Of a stretch of 64,000 nt of DNA, positions 17,929 through 26,850 are shown one piece after another. Origin of the DNA: Gammaproteobacteria bacterium UBA7310. Lineage in GTDB: Bacteria > Pseudomonadota > Gammaproteobacteria > Pseudomonadales > Ketobacteraceae. Positions within the stretch are counted from its first letter, which is position 1. Each line of letters opens with the position of its first letter. The translations under genes and the position numbers were made by a program. The stretch spans positions 40,771 to 104,770 of the forward strand of contig DKQK01000025.1 in assembly GCA_002471665.1 (NCBI GenBank). Direction: 5' to 3'. Below the pieces are notes generated by a model. It made no database searches. It saw nothing but the letters and a program-made list of their open reading frames with translations, and was not told where the DNA came from.

Positions 17929-19155
17929 ATGAAGTCAGTGTTGAAATCCAACAAATTACATAACGTCTGTTACGACATCCGCGGGCCGGTACTGGATGAG
18001 GCGCGACGCCTGGAGGAAGAAGGTCATCGAGTACTCAAACTGAACATCGGAAACCCGGCGCCCTTCGGCCTGATGGCACCGGAAGAAATCATTCAGGATG
18101 TGATCTACCAGCTACCGGATGGATCCGGTTACAGCGACTCCAAAGGCCTGTTTGCCGGCCGCAAGGCGGTGATGCAGTACTACCAGGCCCGGGGTATTGA
18201 AGATGTCCAGATCGACGATATCTTTCTGGGCAACGGTGTCAGCGAGCTGATTGTCATGTCCATGCAGGCACTGCTCAATAATGGCGACGAAGTGCTGATT
18301 CCAGCACCGGATTACCCCCTGTGGACCGCAGCTGTCAGCCTCTCCGGCGGCACCCCCGTACACTACACCTGCGATGAACAGTCAGATTGGTATCCGGATC
18401 TGGATGACATCCGCAGCAAGATCAGCGACCGCACCCGTGCCCTGGTGATCATCAATCCCAACAATCCCACCGGTGCCGTGTATCCCAAAGCGATTCTGGA
18501 GGGCATGATCGAGATTGCCCGCGAACACAAGCTGATTGTGTTTTCCGACGAAATCTACGACAAGATTCTGTACGACGAAGCCCAGCACACCTGCACCGCC
18601 TCACTGGCCAACGATCTGGTGTTCATCACCTTCAACGGCCTCTCCAAAACCTACCGCATCGCCGGCTATCGCGCAGGGTGGATGGTGATCAGCGGCAACA
18701 AGTACGCGGCCAAGGATTATCTGGAAGGCATCACCATGCTGGCTTCAATGCGCCTGTGTGCCAATGTGCCCGGGCAACTGGCCATTCAAACGGCCTTGGG
18801 GGGCTATCAAAGTATCAATGAATTGATTGCACCCGATGGCCGCCTGACACGGCAGCGGAACCTGGCTCACAGCATGCTCTGTGACATACCGGGTATCAGC
18901 TGTGTTAAACCCAAAGGGGCCCTTTACCTTTTCCCCCGCCTGGATCCCAAGGTCTACCCCATTGTGGATGATCAGAAGCTGGTGCTGGATCTGTTGATTC
19001 AGGAAAAAATTCTGCTGGTACAAGGCTCCGGCTTCAACTGGCCGGCTCCAGACCACCTGCGCCTGGTGTTCCTGCCCCGGGAAGAAGATCTGAAAACCGC
19101 GTTAACCAAAATGGCTGAGTTTTTCGAACGCCTGCGGGATGACATGAAGAGCTGA
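17929..19155 (+). CDS. alaA: alanine transaminase, AlaA type
   Basis: 408 residues, a class I/II PLP aminotransferase. The N-terminal stretch LHNVCYDIRGPVLDEA and the segments LKLNIGNPAPFG and GYSDSKGLF closely follow E. coli AlaA, which makes alanine from pyruvate and glutamate. The PLP Lys is K240 in FNGLSKTYRIAGYR, with Asn/Pro-rich INPNNPTGAVY and the Asp-Tyr pair SDEIYD also present. The frame is open to a TTG at 17884, but ATG 17929 matches the family start; its ribosome site is weak. The next gene starts one base after the stop, so the two are co-transcribed. Confidence 0.9.
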   Translation: MKSVLKSNKLHNVCYDIRGPVLDEARRLEEEGHRVLKLNIGNPAPFGLMAPEEIIQDVIYQLPDGSGYSDSKGLFAGRKAVMQYYQARGIEDVQIDDIFLGNGVSELIVMSMQALLNNGDEVLIPAPDYPLWTAAVSLSGGTPVHYTCDEQSDWYPDLDDIRSKISDRTRALVIINPNNPTGAVYPKAILEGMIEIAREHKLIVFSDEIYDKILYDEAQHTCTASLANDLVFITFNGLSKTYRIAGYRAGWMVISGNKYAAKDYLEGITMLASMRLCANVPGQLAIQTALGGYQSINELIAPDGRLTRQRNLAHSMLCDIPGISCVKPKGALYLFPRLDPKVYPIVDDQKLVLDLLIQEKILLVQGSGFNWPAPDHLRLVFLPREEDLKTALTKMAEFFERLRDDMKS

Positions 19156-19156
19156 T

Positions 19157-19612
19157 ATGGCGGATTTAAATATACTGGACTTTTACAAGGATACCGCACT
19201 GGTACTGATGAGCCTGCAACGGGTGTTTCCCCGCAAGATGGATTTGTTTGTGGAAGACCTGATCGGGCCGGATCAGGTGGATGAGTTCGGTCTGCACACC
19301 AAACGCCATGAGGCCTGCTTTGGTGCCATGCTCTGGCTGGCCGATGAAGGCTTCCTGCGGTACGGTGCCACCATTCGCCAGGAGGGTGTGGATCAGGCCT
19401 ACCTGACAGCAAAGGGCCTGATTAAACTCTCCACCATCATTAATGCCCCCCTTACCGAAACACCGGCACAGGATTTACCCTCCTTTGAGGCCCAGGAACG
19501 GCTCACCATGATTGAACACATGCGCCGAGCCGTGCAGTCCCAATCGTCCGAACAGATTACTCAGGTAATGCGGATGTTTTTCACCGAGTTGGACGAGCAC
19601 CAAGGCCGCTAG
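19157..19612 (+). CDS. hypothetical protein, possible winged-helix fold
   Basis: 151 residues, family not recognised. Predicted helices at 8-35 and 48-66, a short strand pair (FLRYGATIRQ, AYLTAKGLIKL) and a long C-terminal helix give a pattern like a winged helix (inference). No signal peptide or membrane helix. It begins one base after the alaA stop with GAAGAG as ribosome site inside alaA, so it is translationally linked to alanine transaminase. It converges on the cyclase gene across 22 bases. Confidence 0.7.
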   Translation: MADLNILDFYKDTALVLMSLQRVFPRKMDLFVEDLIGPDQVDEFGLHTKRHEACFGAMLWLADEGFLRYGATIRQEGVDQAYLTAKGLIKLSTIINAPLTETPAQDLPSFEAQERLTMIEHMRRAVQSQSSEQITQVMRMFFTELDEHQGR

Positions 19613-19634
19613 CCACTACTATCCACCAACTAAT

Positions 19635-21251
19635 CTATAGGGAATGACAGATCACCGGCTGGGAACGCCCTTTCACCTGGCTTAATCCCATTTGCGTGGT
19701 CTGCGCGGCCAATTCATTGGGCAACCGGGCCTTAACATCATCACTGACCAGAATAGTGGTACCGAACTCTTTGTTCAGATGTTCAAGGCGGGCCGCTACG
19801 TTTACAGTGTCCCCGATCACGGCGTATTTCATGCGGGTTTTTGAACCCAGATTTCCCGCTACCACCGCTCCGGTGTGCAAGCCGATTCTGAATTCAATGT
19901 GATCCACCCCCAGCGCCTGCCAACGCTGGGCCAACCCATCCGCCTGCCATTGTTTGTTCAGTGAGTCCAACGCCTCGCGCATGGCCAGGGCACAGCGTGC
20001 GCCTTTCTCTGCGTGATCAGGCGTTGCCTGCGGCGCGCCAAACACGGCCAGGATGCCATCACCGAGAAACTCAATGACACAGCCCCGGTGCTGATCGATG
20101 ATGCTGTTCATCACCCCCAGGTATTCATTGAGCATGGACACCATCTGTAATGGGGAAAGACGCTCGCTGATGGTGGTGTAATCCTTCAAATCGCAGAACA
20201 AGACCGTAACCACAACCTCCTCGCCACCCAGGTCTATTTTTTGTTCCTGGGCCAGTACGGAGCGGGCGACGTCTTCACTCAGATAACGGCCGAACAGGTC
20301 ACGCAGCGTCTGGCGCTCCTTCAGCTCGTCGGCCATTTTGTCAAAATACTTGCCCAGCAATCCGAACTCGTCTTCACGCCGCATGTGCATGCGCACATCC
20401 AGATTGCCCTGGGCCACGGCCCCGGTGCCCTGAATCAAACGCCCCAGTGGCTCGCGGATACTGCGGGACACCACCCAGGACACCAGCGCAATCACCACAA
20501 AAGAAATCACAAAAATAACACCGGAAGCCATCAGCACCCGGTTTTCCACCATGGTGAGCCGCTCGGCTTTGACGTCCACACCCACCAGTCCGATGGCTTT
20601 GCCCTCAGCGGTTCGCAGAGGGGCGTAGGCCGACAGGGTATAACCGAACTCATCCCGATAGGGGATGTTTTCCACCGCAGGGCGGGAAAACCCCTTCAGC
20701 ATAATGGGCGTATCTTCCGCCGAATAGAACTGGCCGGGATCTCCGACCATCTCGCCTTTGGCGTAGTCAATGAAAAAGAACAGCTCGGTGGGGACATTGG
20801 AGGGACGCAGAATATAAATGGAGTCTATGTCCTTGTCACGCTCCGCCATGGCTTTGAACTGCTCGTAGATTTCCTGGTGAAACGGTGTCAGCGTGGTGGC
20901 TTCGAGGTCGTAGGCGGCGATCTGATCGGCGTTGATGGTGGCAGCCAGGCTGGTGGATAACGTTAACAGCCGTTGTTGCAGTGACTCAATTTCGGATTTG
21001 GACCAAAGGTTGTAGAAAATCAGCACCAACAGCGCCAATGTGATGATCACCACGCTGCCGTACAACATCGTCAACCGAAAATGGAAGCGGTGGAAGGCAC
21101 GGATTTCCCGAATGGGATCCAGCTCCATACCCGGCGCCGTTGCCACCAACAGGTCACCGGCACGCTCTTGCATTAATACGGGGGCATCCTGCTGAGACCA
21201 AACCGGCTGGGTGCCATCTGCTACCTTATTGTTTTGTTGTGATTCGCTCAT
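19635..21251 (-). CDS. class III nucleotide cyclase with periplasmic sensor and HAMP domain
   Basis: 538 residues. Order: cytoplasmic tail (1-58), membrane helix about 60-82, periplasmic sensor region about 85-240 (Cache-like by position), second helix about 242-262, HAMP about 262-315, cyclase domain about 340-535. Metal-binding Asp354 (FCDLKDYT) and Asp398 (FLGDGI) are present, as are Asn484 and Arg488 (GDTVNVAARLE). The usual adenine-selecting Lys is Glu394, and the partner position appears to be Ala477, so the product may be cGMP, or specificity may be loose. No effector gene is nearby. The AGGG ribosome site is close to the ATG. Confidence 0.88.
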   Translation of the reverse strand: MSESQQNNKVADGTQPVWSQQDAPVLMQERAGDLLVATAPGMELDPIREIRAFHRFHFRLTMLYGSVVIITLALLVLIFYNLWSKSEIESLQQRLLTLSTSLAATINADQIAAYDLEATTLTPFHQEIYEQFKAMAERDKDIDSIYILRPSNVPTELFFFIDYAKGEMVGDPGQFYSAEDTPIMLKGFSRPAVENIPYRDEFGYTLSAYAPLRTAEGKAIGLVGVDVKAERLTMVENRVLMASGVIFVISFVVIALVSWVVSRSIREPLGRLIQGTGAVAQGNLDVRMHMRREDEFGLLGKYFDKMADELKERQTLRDLFGRYLSEDVARSVLAQEQKIDLGGEEVVVTVLFCDLKDYTTISERLSPLQMVSMLNEYLGVMNSIIDQHRGCVIEFLGDGILAVFGAPQATPDHAEKGARCALAMREALDSLNKQWQADGLAQRWQALGVDHIEFRIGLHTGAVVAGNLGSKTRMKYAVIGDTVNVAARLEHLNKEFGTTILVSDDVKARLPNELAAQTTQMGLSQVKGRSQPVICHSL

Positions 21252-21259
21252 TAACCCTG

Positions 21260-21281
21260 CTTAAAACCTACTTAAAACCTA
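21260..21281. repeat. 11-base tandem duplication upstream of the cyclase gene
   Basis: CTTAAAACCTA occurs twice without a gap at 21260-21270 and 21271-21281, followed by a diverged third copy. It overlaps the 5' untranslated region of the cyclase gene. Confidence 0.85.
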
Positions 21282-21336
21282 CCTAAAATAAGACAGGCGG
21301 TACCCTTCCCTGACTGAGCAGGCTTATTTGAACCGG

Positions 21337-21368
21337 CTCACTGAACTATCGACTCACTGAACTATCGA
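21337..21368. repeat. 16-base tandem duplication at the end of the second Hsp70 gene
   Basis: CTCACTGAACTATCGA is present twice, perfectly, at 21337-21352 and 21353-21368. The second copy includes the stop codon and last codons of the 929-residue Hsp70 gene, so the duplication is recent relative to that gene end. Confidence 0.88.
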
Positions 21369-24151
21369 CTCAATAGCTTCAATCCGGCAGGTAAGGCTTC
21401 GCCGAAAACACGTTTATTTTCCTGGTCGTCCAGAGCGAGCTTCTGATCCACCATAGTCTGCCACAGATCCGGGGCCTTGGCTGCACGGAGCTTCTCTACA
21501 ATGGTAGACCGGATTGAGGCCGGGATATCACGGGCTCGATCCCCGGTCACACGGGCAATCATCACTGCGGCGAACGCAGCATGCTGGTTTTTCTTCCAAT
21601 CCTGCCCCAACACCAGTTGCAACCACTTGTCGACATGGTCCGGCGGTATCACTGTATCCACAGCACTCTGGAAAGGCTCCCTTGATGCCACACGCCCCAG
21701 CGCCCACCAACTGGTCTGGGTTTCGCTGGATTTCTGCAAACGCTTGGCAAGCCAATTGGCTAACTCAATTTTGGTCGCCACCGGCAGCCCTTCCAGGGAG
21801 GCACTTAACCGTACCATATCCTCGTACGATTTATTTTTGATTTCTGTCTTAAGTTTCAGGTTTCGTGCTGACGCCGGATTGATAAATTTGCTGACATCCT
21901 TGTAAAGGCGTTGCTGGCATGCGGTTTCCAGGCCCCCGGCGGCCCGGCGCCAGAAAGTCCACCACTCGGCCCAGGACTGGTTCTCTTTATCGAACTGTAA
22001 ACCCTGCTGGTAAAGCCCCCAGGCCTGCGAAATACGCCATTCATCGGCCGGGTAACCAAAGCCCGGGCGCAAACAGAACCCCGCCAGATTGAACCATACC
22101 CGTTCATGAGCCTGGGAGCGCCTTCGTTTCTTACGACGTTGCCACAATTCATCGAATAATGCCCTCGCCAGCGCGGTATCCCAATCATTGCGCGGCCCCA
22201 GTAACTTCTCCAGCTGCTGGCGCAGTTGCTTGACTGCGTTCCTGTCGGCCTCCTTGTCGTTGGCACCGTACACGGCATCGATGGCAGCCACTGCTGCACC
22301 ATACCCCGGCGGCAGAGCATGGCTCTGATGACGGTTTTGCAAATCCCGCCGCAACTGAAACTCAACCTTCCAGCGCTGATCGGGGTCTTGCAGTGAGTGG
22401 CACTGAATGTCCAGAGTACCCACTTCCGTAAGCCGCGTGACCAGCGACACTTCCACTTCATGGTGGGTACTTTGCGTATCCAGCGCGGCCACCAAAGGCG
22501 GTAAGGGTTGAAAGCGATCCTGCTCGCTGTCCAGTGTCACCACCTGGCCCGGGGCAAAGGGTTCGTCACCGGAGCTGGCCACCAATGAAAACTGCACCGG
22601 CTGGTTCACCTGCAAAGCAAAACGGTGTGCCTGCAGGGGAATCGCCACTCCCTCTTCAGTGCCCTTGGGCAAAATGCACACCGCCACAGCGTCATTCCCC
22701 GCTGCCTCCACTTGTAAAAAGTAGGAACGCGCCGAGCCGCCGCCAATACGCATCTGATTGTTCTGTCGGCTCAATGCGAACGCCACCGCACCAAAGGCCA
22801 CGGCCATATGGGGGTCTCGGTTTTCCAGCCGGGTCACGGGCCCGCCGCGCCAATGTTCCAACACCGCCTGCGCCCGCTCGGTAATCAGTGGGCTGTTAAA
22901 CACACCACCGTTCATCAGCACCGCATCGGGGATCGCCGCGCCTTCCGTGGACAGCGCCAGCGCCTCAAGACAGCTGGCCTGGTGCTGCAGCAAAAACTGC
23001 GACAAATATTTGCTGACCGCCGGATCCGGTACGTAGGGCAGGCCAAACTCAACAATGCCGGCACCGCGTTTCCGGGGCAGCGCTCCAAACTCAATCAACG
23101 GGAAAAAACCATCCAGCGCCAGTTCGCGCACTTCCTGCCGGCTGAATTCCGCACTCCTGGCAGCGCCGATCAGACGGGAACCGCCCCCCAGCAAGGTGAC
23201 TTTCGCCGTTTCCGGGGCGCTTTCACCCAACAGGGCTTCCTTGGCGATGCGACTCTGCTGGATCAACTGGGTCAGGCTGGCGGCATTGAGGGCCCGACCA
23301 CCGCTAGTAATACGCTGTTCCGCCAAACGCGCCAACGCCAGATCCACGTTATCGCCCCCCAGCATCCAGTGGTCACCCACCGCGATCCGCTTCAGTTTGA
23401 GGTCGCCATCGGCCTGCTGGACCTGAATCAAACTCAAATCGGTGGTGCCGCCACCAACGTCCAGCACCAGCAACAGCCTGATCTGCTGCAGTGCCGCCCG
23501 GGCCTTCTCCCCCAGCCGGAAATACCAGTCGTAGCACACCGCCTGGGGCTCTTCCAGCAACGTCAGATTGTTAAGCCCGGCCAGTTCGGCAGCCTGCAAC
23601 GTCAACGCACGGGCGGCCTCATCAAATGAGGCGGGCACGGTAATCACCAGGGTTTGCTGTTCCAGTGGATGTTGGGGATGTTCGTGATTCCAGGCACAGC
23701 GAATATGCAGCAGATAAGAGGCCGATGCCACCACCGGAGAGACTTTCTGCACATCGTCCGCCCCAGCCCAGGGCAGAATCGGCGCCGAACGATCCACGCG
23801 GCTGTGGGAGAGCCAACTCTTGGCACTGGCAATCTGGCGCCCCTCTACTTTGCTGCCCAGCTCGCGGGCATATTCCCCCACCAGGTACGCCACATCATCG
23901 CCCTCAATGCGCTGTTGCGGCCAGGGCAGCACCATTTGCGCTTCGGGCAGTTCACCGGCGGCCGGATGATAGCGAAAGGAAGGCAGCAGCGGGCGTTTTG
24001 CTACCTCGCCGGGGCCAACCAATTGTTCAATTTCAAACAGTCTGGCCCGGGGCTGCTGTGCTCCGGCACCGGTATCGGCGTAGGCCACCACGGTGTGGGT
24101 GGTGCCCAGATCAATGCCCACCAGATAGCGGCTGTCACCGGATTGTGTCAT
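21362..24151 (-). CDS. Hsp70-family protein with long C-terminal extension
   Basis: 929 residues, about 290 longer than DnaK. The ATPase half has phosphate-1 GIDLGTTHTVVAYAD, phosphate-2 VLDVGGGTTDLSL, the connecting LLEEPQAVCYDW and adenosine-site MNGGVFNSP. After a region resembling a substrate-binding domain (about 470-600) comes an unusual, mostly helical, basic C-terminus with RRKKRRR near 690, which looks like the DUF3731-type extension. No EEVD-like end. The start ATG overlaps the previous gene stop by four bases (ATGA), giving coupled translation in the DUF2760-Hsp70-Hsp70 operon. Client and co-chaperone are unknown. Confidence 0.88.
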   Translation of the reverse strand: MTQSGDSRYLVGIDLGTTHTVVAYADTGAGAQQPRARLFEIEQLVGPGEVAKRPLLPSFRYHPAAGELPEAQMVLPWPQQRIEGDDVAYLVGEYARELGSKVEGRQIASAKSWLSHSRVDRSAPILPWAGADDVQKVSPVVASASYLLHIRCAWNHEHPQHPLEQQTLVITVPASFDEAARALTLQAAELAGLNNLTLLEEPQAVCYDWYFRLGEKARAALQQIRLLLVLDVGGGTTDLSLIQVQQADGDLKLKRIAVGDHWMLGGDNVDLALARLAEQRITSGGRALNAASLTQLIQQSRIAKEALLGESAPETAKVTLLGGGSRLIGAARSAEFSRQEVRELALDGFFPLIEFGALPRKRGAGIVEFGLPYVPDPAVSKYLSQFLLQHQASCLEALALSTEGAAIPDAVLMNGGVFNSPLITERAQAVLEHWRGGPVTRLENRDPHMAVAFGAVAFALSRQNNQMRIGGGSARSYFLQVEAAGNDAVAVCILPKGTEEGVAIPLQAHRFALQVNQPVQFSLVASSGDEPFAPGQVVTLDSEQDRFQPLPPLVAALDTQSTHHEVEVSLVTRLTEVGTLDIQCHSLQDPDQRWKVEFQLRRDLQNRHQSHALPPGYGAAVAAIDAVYGANDKEADRNAVKQLRQQLEKLLGPRNDWDTALARALFDELWQRRKKRRRSQAHERVWFNLAGFCLRPGFGYPADEWRISQAWGLYQQGLQFDKENQSWAEWWTFWRRAAGGLETACQQRLYKDVSKFINPASARNLKLKTEIKNKSYEDMVRLSASLEGLPVATKIELANWLAKRLQKSSETQTSWWALGRVASREPFQSAVDTVIPPDHVDKWLQLVLGQDWKKNQHAAFAAVMIARVTGDRARDIPASIRSTIVEKLRAAKAPDLWQTMVDQKLALDDQENKRVFGEALPAGLKLLSR

Positions 24152-25989
24152 GCACTGTTTTCCCGTACGTCGAATTCCACCTGCCAGCGTTGATCACTGT
24201 CCCGCGGGATGGCTTCCAGGCACAAAGTGCCCAACTCGTTCACCCGTGCCGCCAAACGCACTGCCACCACTTCCCCCGGTTGGCGCCCTTCGCTGGGTAA
24301 TGAAGCCTGAATGGGGTGCAATTCCTCAAGCTCTGAATCCTCCCAATCATCCAGCAGCAACCCGGGGCCATCCTCCCGGCGTACCGTGGAGCCAAAAAAC
24401 CGGAACGTCACCGGTTCCCCCACCACCAGTCCAAATTCCTGTTGCGAAGGCTCAGTCTGGGAACCCTCTTCCATGCCAAAGGGTGCCACACAGAGAGCCT
24501 GCAGGGGTGGCGGCATACCCGGTACCGCCGGCATGGCGCTCTCAATGCCAACGTAATAACCACTGGCCAGACCGCCCCGAATGCGCACACCGTGGCCCTG
24601 GCGCACATAACCGTAGTAGGCTGCGCCACGGGCAACCGCCAGATCCAGATCGGCTCCCTGCAGCAAGCGGGCAGGCTCAGAGCCGCCCTGCTGCAGCCAG
24701 CTATTGAGTACCGACATCAAGCGCTGTGCCAGTTTCGGCGCCTTCAGGACACCACCGTTGAACAACACCGCCGTGGGTTTGATAAAGCCCTGGGCGGCCC
24801 CGAAAAAGTCCTGGGCGGCATTGGACTGACGGCACAGAAAGGCGGCCAGATGGCGGGTGACACCCGCATCCTGGGCATAAGGCAATCCCATCTGAGTCAG
24901 GGCAGTGCGAGGCTGCTGCCGTGGATGATCCTCAATCGCCACTTGTGGAAAAAAACCGTCCACGAGCGTCTCTTCCACTTCGCTGCGGGTTAATTCAGTG
25001 CGCAACGTACTGCCCATCAACTTCGACCCCCGGCTGGGCACCACCAGGGGTACCACATCCTGGCCACTGTCATTGAGCAATAACTCCTTTGCGTCGCGAC
25101 AGCCATGGGTCAAAGCCTGAATCTGCCAGGGCTTAAGTGATTTCCCTTCTGCCTCCAGTTTGGCCTTGATCCGGTAGGCCAACGCCAGATCCATGTTATC
25201 TCCACCCAGCAGAATATGATCGCCCACCGCAACCCGGTTCAGTTCCAGGTTGCCTTCGCTCTCCGTCACCGCCACCAAAGACAAATCCGTGGTACCGCCG
25301 CCGATATCCACCACCAGCACAATATCACCCACCTGCACCTGATCCCGCCAGCGGTCACCCGAATTATTGACCCAGCTGTAGAGCGCTGCCTGCGGTTCTT
25401 CCAGTAATGTTAAGCGTTGCAAGCCCACGGTGCGGGCCGCTTCTGCCGTCAGATCCCGGGCTGCCGGATCGAACGACGCCGGCACGGTGAGGGTAATATC
25501 CTGCTGCTCCAGCGGCTGATCGGGAAAACGATCATTCCAGGCGGCCTTCAGGTGTGCCAGGTACGCTGCTGAGGCAGCCAATGGCGAGGTCTTGCTGACG
25601 TCCTCCGGCGCATTCAAAGGCAGGAAATCAGCGTGCCGATCCACGGCCCCGTGGCATAACCAGCTTTTGGCGCTGGCAACCAGACGCAATGGTGTTTTGG
25701 CGCCCAGGTGGCGGGCAATGTGCCCCACCAGTGCCAATCCGCTTTGCCCCCAGGGCAGATTGAGATCCGACGTCGCCACTTCCGCCTCATGGGCCTGATA
25801 CAGGAAGGAAGGCAATTGGGGCAGGCTTTCCACCACGCCAGGTTGGGTCAACTGCGGGATGGCCAGGACCTCCTCTCGGGGCTGCTCAGGGGCCTGGGAT
25901 ACATCGATAAATGACAGCACACTGTTGGTGGTACCGAGATCAATGCCCACACTGTATTGACTGCTGTACTGACTGCTGCCTTCACTCAT
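24148..25989 (-). CDS. Hsp70-family protein (short, divergent)
   Basis: 613 residues. Hsp70 ATPase motifs are clear: GIDLGTTNSVLSF at the N-terminus, VVDIGGGTTDLSLV, LLEEPQAALYSW and FNGGVLKAP. Insertions within the ATPase domain (for example PWGQSGLALVGHIARHLGA near residue 80) are shared with the neighbouring 929-residue Hsp70, which suggests duplication of an ancestral gene. The C-terminus ends soon after a beta-rich region and lacks a DnaK-like helical lid. It overlaps both neighbours by four bases. Unlikely to be DnaK itself, as no grpE or dnaJ is adjacent. Confidence 0.88.
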   Translation of the reverse strand: MSEGSSQYSSQYSVGIDLGTTNSVLSFIDVSQAPEQPREEVLAIPQLTQPGVVESLPQLPSFLYQAHEAEVATSDLNLPWGQSGLALVGHIARHLGAKTPLRLVASAKSWLCHGAVDRHADFLPLNAPEDVSKTSPLAASAAYLAHLKAAWNDRFPDQPLEQQDITLTVPASFDPAARDLTAEAARTVGLQRLTLLEEPQAALYSWVNNSGDRWRDQVQVGDIVLVVDIGGGTTDLSLVAVTESEGNLELNRVAVGDHILLGGDNMDLALAYRIKAKLEAEGKSLKPWQIQALTHGCRDAKELLLNDSGQDVVPLVVPSRGSKLMGSTLRTELTRSEVEETLVDGFFPQVAIEDHPRQQPRTALTQMGLPYAQDAGVTRHLAAFLCRQSNAAQDFFGAAQGFIKPTAVLFNGGVLKAPKLAQRLMSVLNSWLQQGGSEPARLLQGADLDLAVARGAAYYGYVRQGHGVRIRGGLASGYYVGIESAMPAVPGMPPPLQALCVAPFGMEEGSQTEPSQQEFGLVVGEPVTFRFFGSTVRREDGPGLLLDDWEDSELEELHPIQASLPSEGRQPGEVVAVRLAARVNELGTLCLEAIPRDSDQRWQVEFDVRENSA

Positions 25990-26558
25990 AGCTCCACCTC
26001 GGCAGGGGCTATCACCTTGGGATCATGGCCCGGCGCCAGCCTGGGCAAATCGGCTTTCACCGCTTTCCATCCGCGGTGTACCAGTACGCCACTGAAAGGG
26101 GGCTCGCCAACTACATTACCGGTTACCCGGTTTTGCGCCGGATCAAAGCCGGCCGCCAGCGTCACCTGGGTTTCTTCCTCTTCACTGCGCACCGGCACCA
26201 GTGAGAAATACTGATCCAGCACCTTCTTGCTGCCCTCATGCAACACCCGCGACACCGCGCCGATTTCAGCATCACTGAACCCGGTCAGATCCTCCTGCAG
26301 GAAATCAACAAAGCGTGCCTCCTGTTGCAACAGCCCCAGCAGTTGCAACGCCGATTCCGGATCATTGGATTTCAGGGCCGGGGTCGGTGTCGGGGTCGCT
26401 GCCGGGGCGACAGGTTCCGGCTCTGTAGCGGAATCAGGCGCCGGTGCCTTCTTGCCACCACCGCGCAGCACGGCCACCACCAGCAGGATGAAACCGAGCC
26501 CCCCCAATATCAGGTGCAGGGCGTCAATGGTGGTGGGCATTACGGGATTTATATCCAT
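25986..26558 (-). CDS. membrane-anchored DUF2760 protein
   Basis: 190 residues. A single membrane helix at about 14-31 is followed by a Pro/Ala/Thr-rich linker (about 37-62) and a soluble domain (65-190) with LLGLLQQEARFVDFLQEDL and GFDPAQNRVTGNV, the DUF2760 pattern. It is the first gene of the operon and overlaps the first Hsp70 by four bases. The arrangement suggests a membrane tether or nucleotide-exchange/J-like partner for the two Hsp70s, but no J-domain HPD motif is present. Function unknown. Confidence 0.8.
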   Translation of the reverse strand: MDINPVMPTTIDALHLILGGLGFILLVVAVLRGGGKKAPAPDSATEPEPVAPAATPTPTPALKSNDPESALQLLGLLQQEARFVDFLQEDLTGFSDAEIGAVSRVLHEGSKKVLDQYFSLVPVRSEEEETQVTLAAGFDPAQNRVTGNVVGEPPFSGVLVHRGWKAVKADLPRLAPGHDPKVIAPAEVEL

Positions 26559-26757
26559 GGCTTCACGCTCTCAAGAATCTATCAGGGTCAAAAACAAACC
26601 GGCTACCGGGTTCAGCCGCGCCAAATGCCGCGCAGTTTACCATCTTGCCGGCGAGGATAAAGACCACATTATTTGGGTCTTTTATGTTTCATAATTTAAT
26701 GACATGATATGTCGGAATCTTTTTCGTGCCGGGCGGTCTATATCCTGGCTCCCATAA

Positions 26758-26779
26758 GAATTTCAAACACTTGAAATTC
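26758..26779. repeat. perfect inverted repeat overlapping the htpX promoter
   Basis: GAATTTCAA (26758-26766) and TTGAAATTC (26771-26779) form a perfect 9-base inverted repeat with a 4-base centre. The right arm contains most of the -35 element of the proposed heat-shock promoter, so it could be an operator. Confidence 0.7.
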
Positions 26780-26797
26780 CCCTGGCGAGCCCAATGT
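26770..26797 (+). promoter_or_regulatory. sigma32-type heat-shock promoter of htpX
   Basis: CTTGAAA (26770-26776) is identical to the sigma32 -35 consensus, and CCCAATGT (26790-26797) matches the CCCCATNT -10 element at all but one position, with a 13-base spacer. It lies about 55 bases before the htpX start. HtpX is a heat-shock protease in E. coli, which supports the call. Confidence 0.75.
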
Positions 26798-26850
26798 ATA
26801 CAGCATTCGGTTAACTGTTCATTTTGTCTTAGAGAGGATAAGAATCCACC

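Noticed and set aside
20241..20960. 239-residue plus-strand open frame, His/Gln rich
   Set aside because: Antisense to the cyclase gene; His/Gln richness is a typical by-product of reading a coding strand backwards.
22808..23629. 273-residue plus-strand open frame
   Set aside because: Lies antisense inside the 929-aa Hsp70 gene. Its composition is a mirror of that coding sequence and it has no recognisable motif or ribosome site.
26659..26682. Hairpin AAAGACC/GGTCTTT between DUF2760 and htpX as a terminator
   Set aside because: It lies between two diverging starts where termination is not expected, and its loop of ten bases and AT-rich stem are weak.
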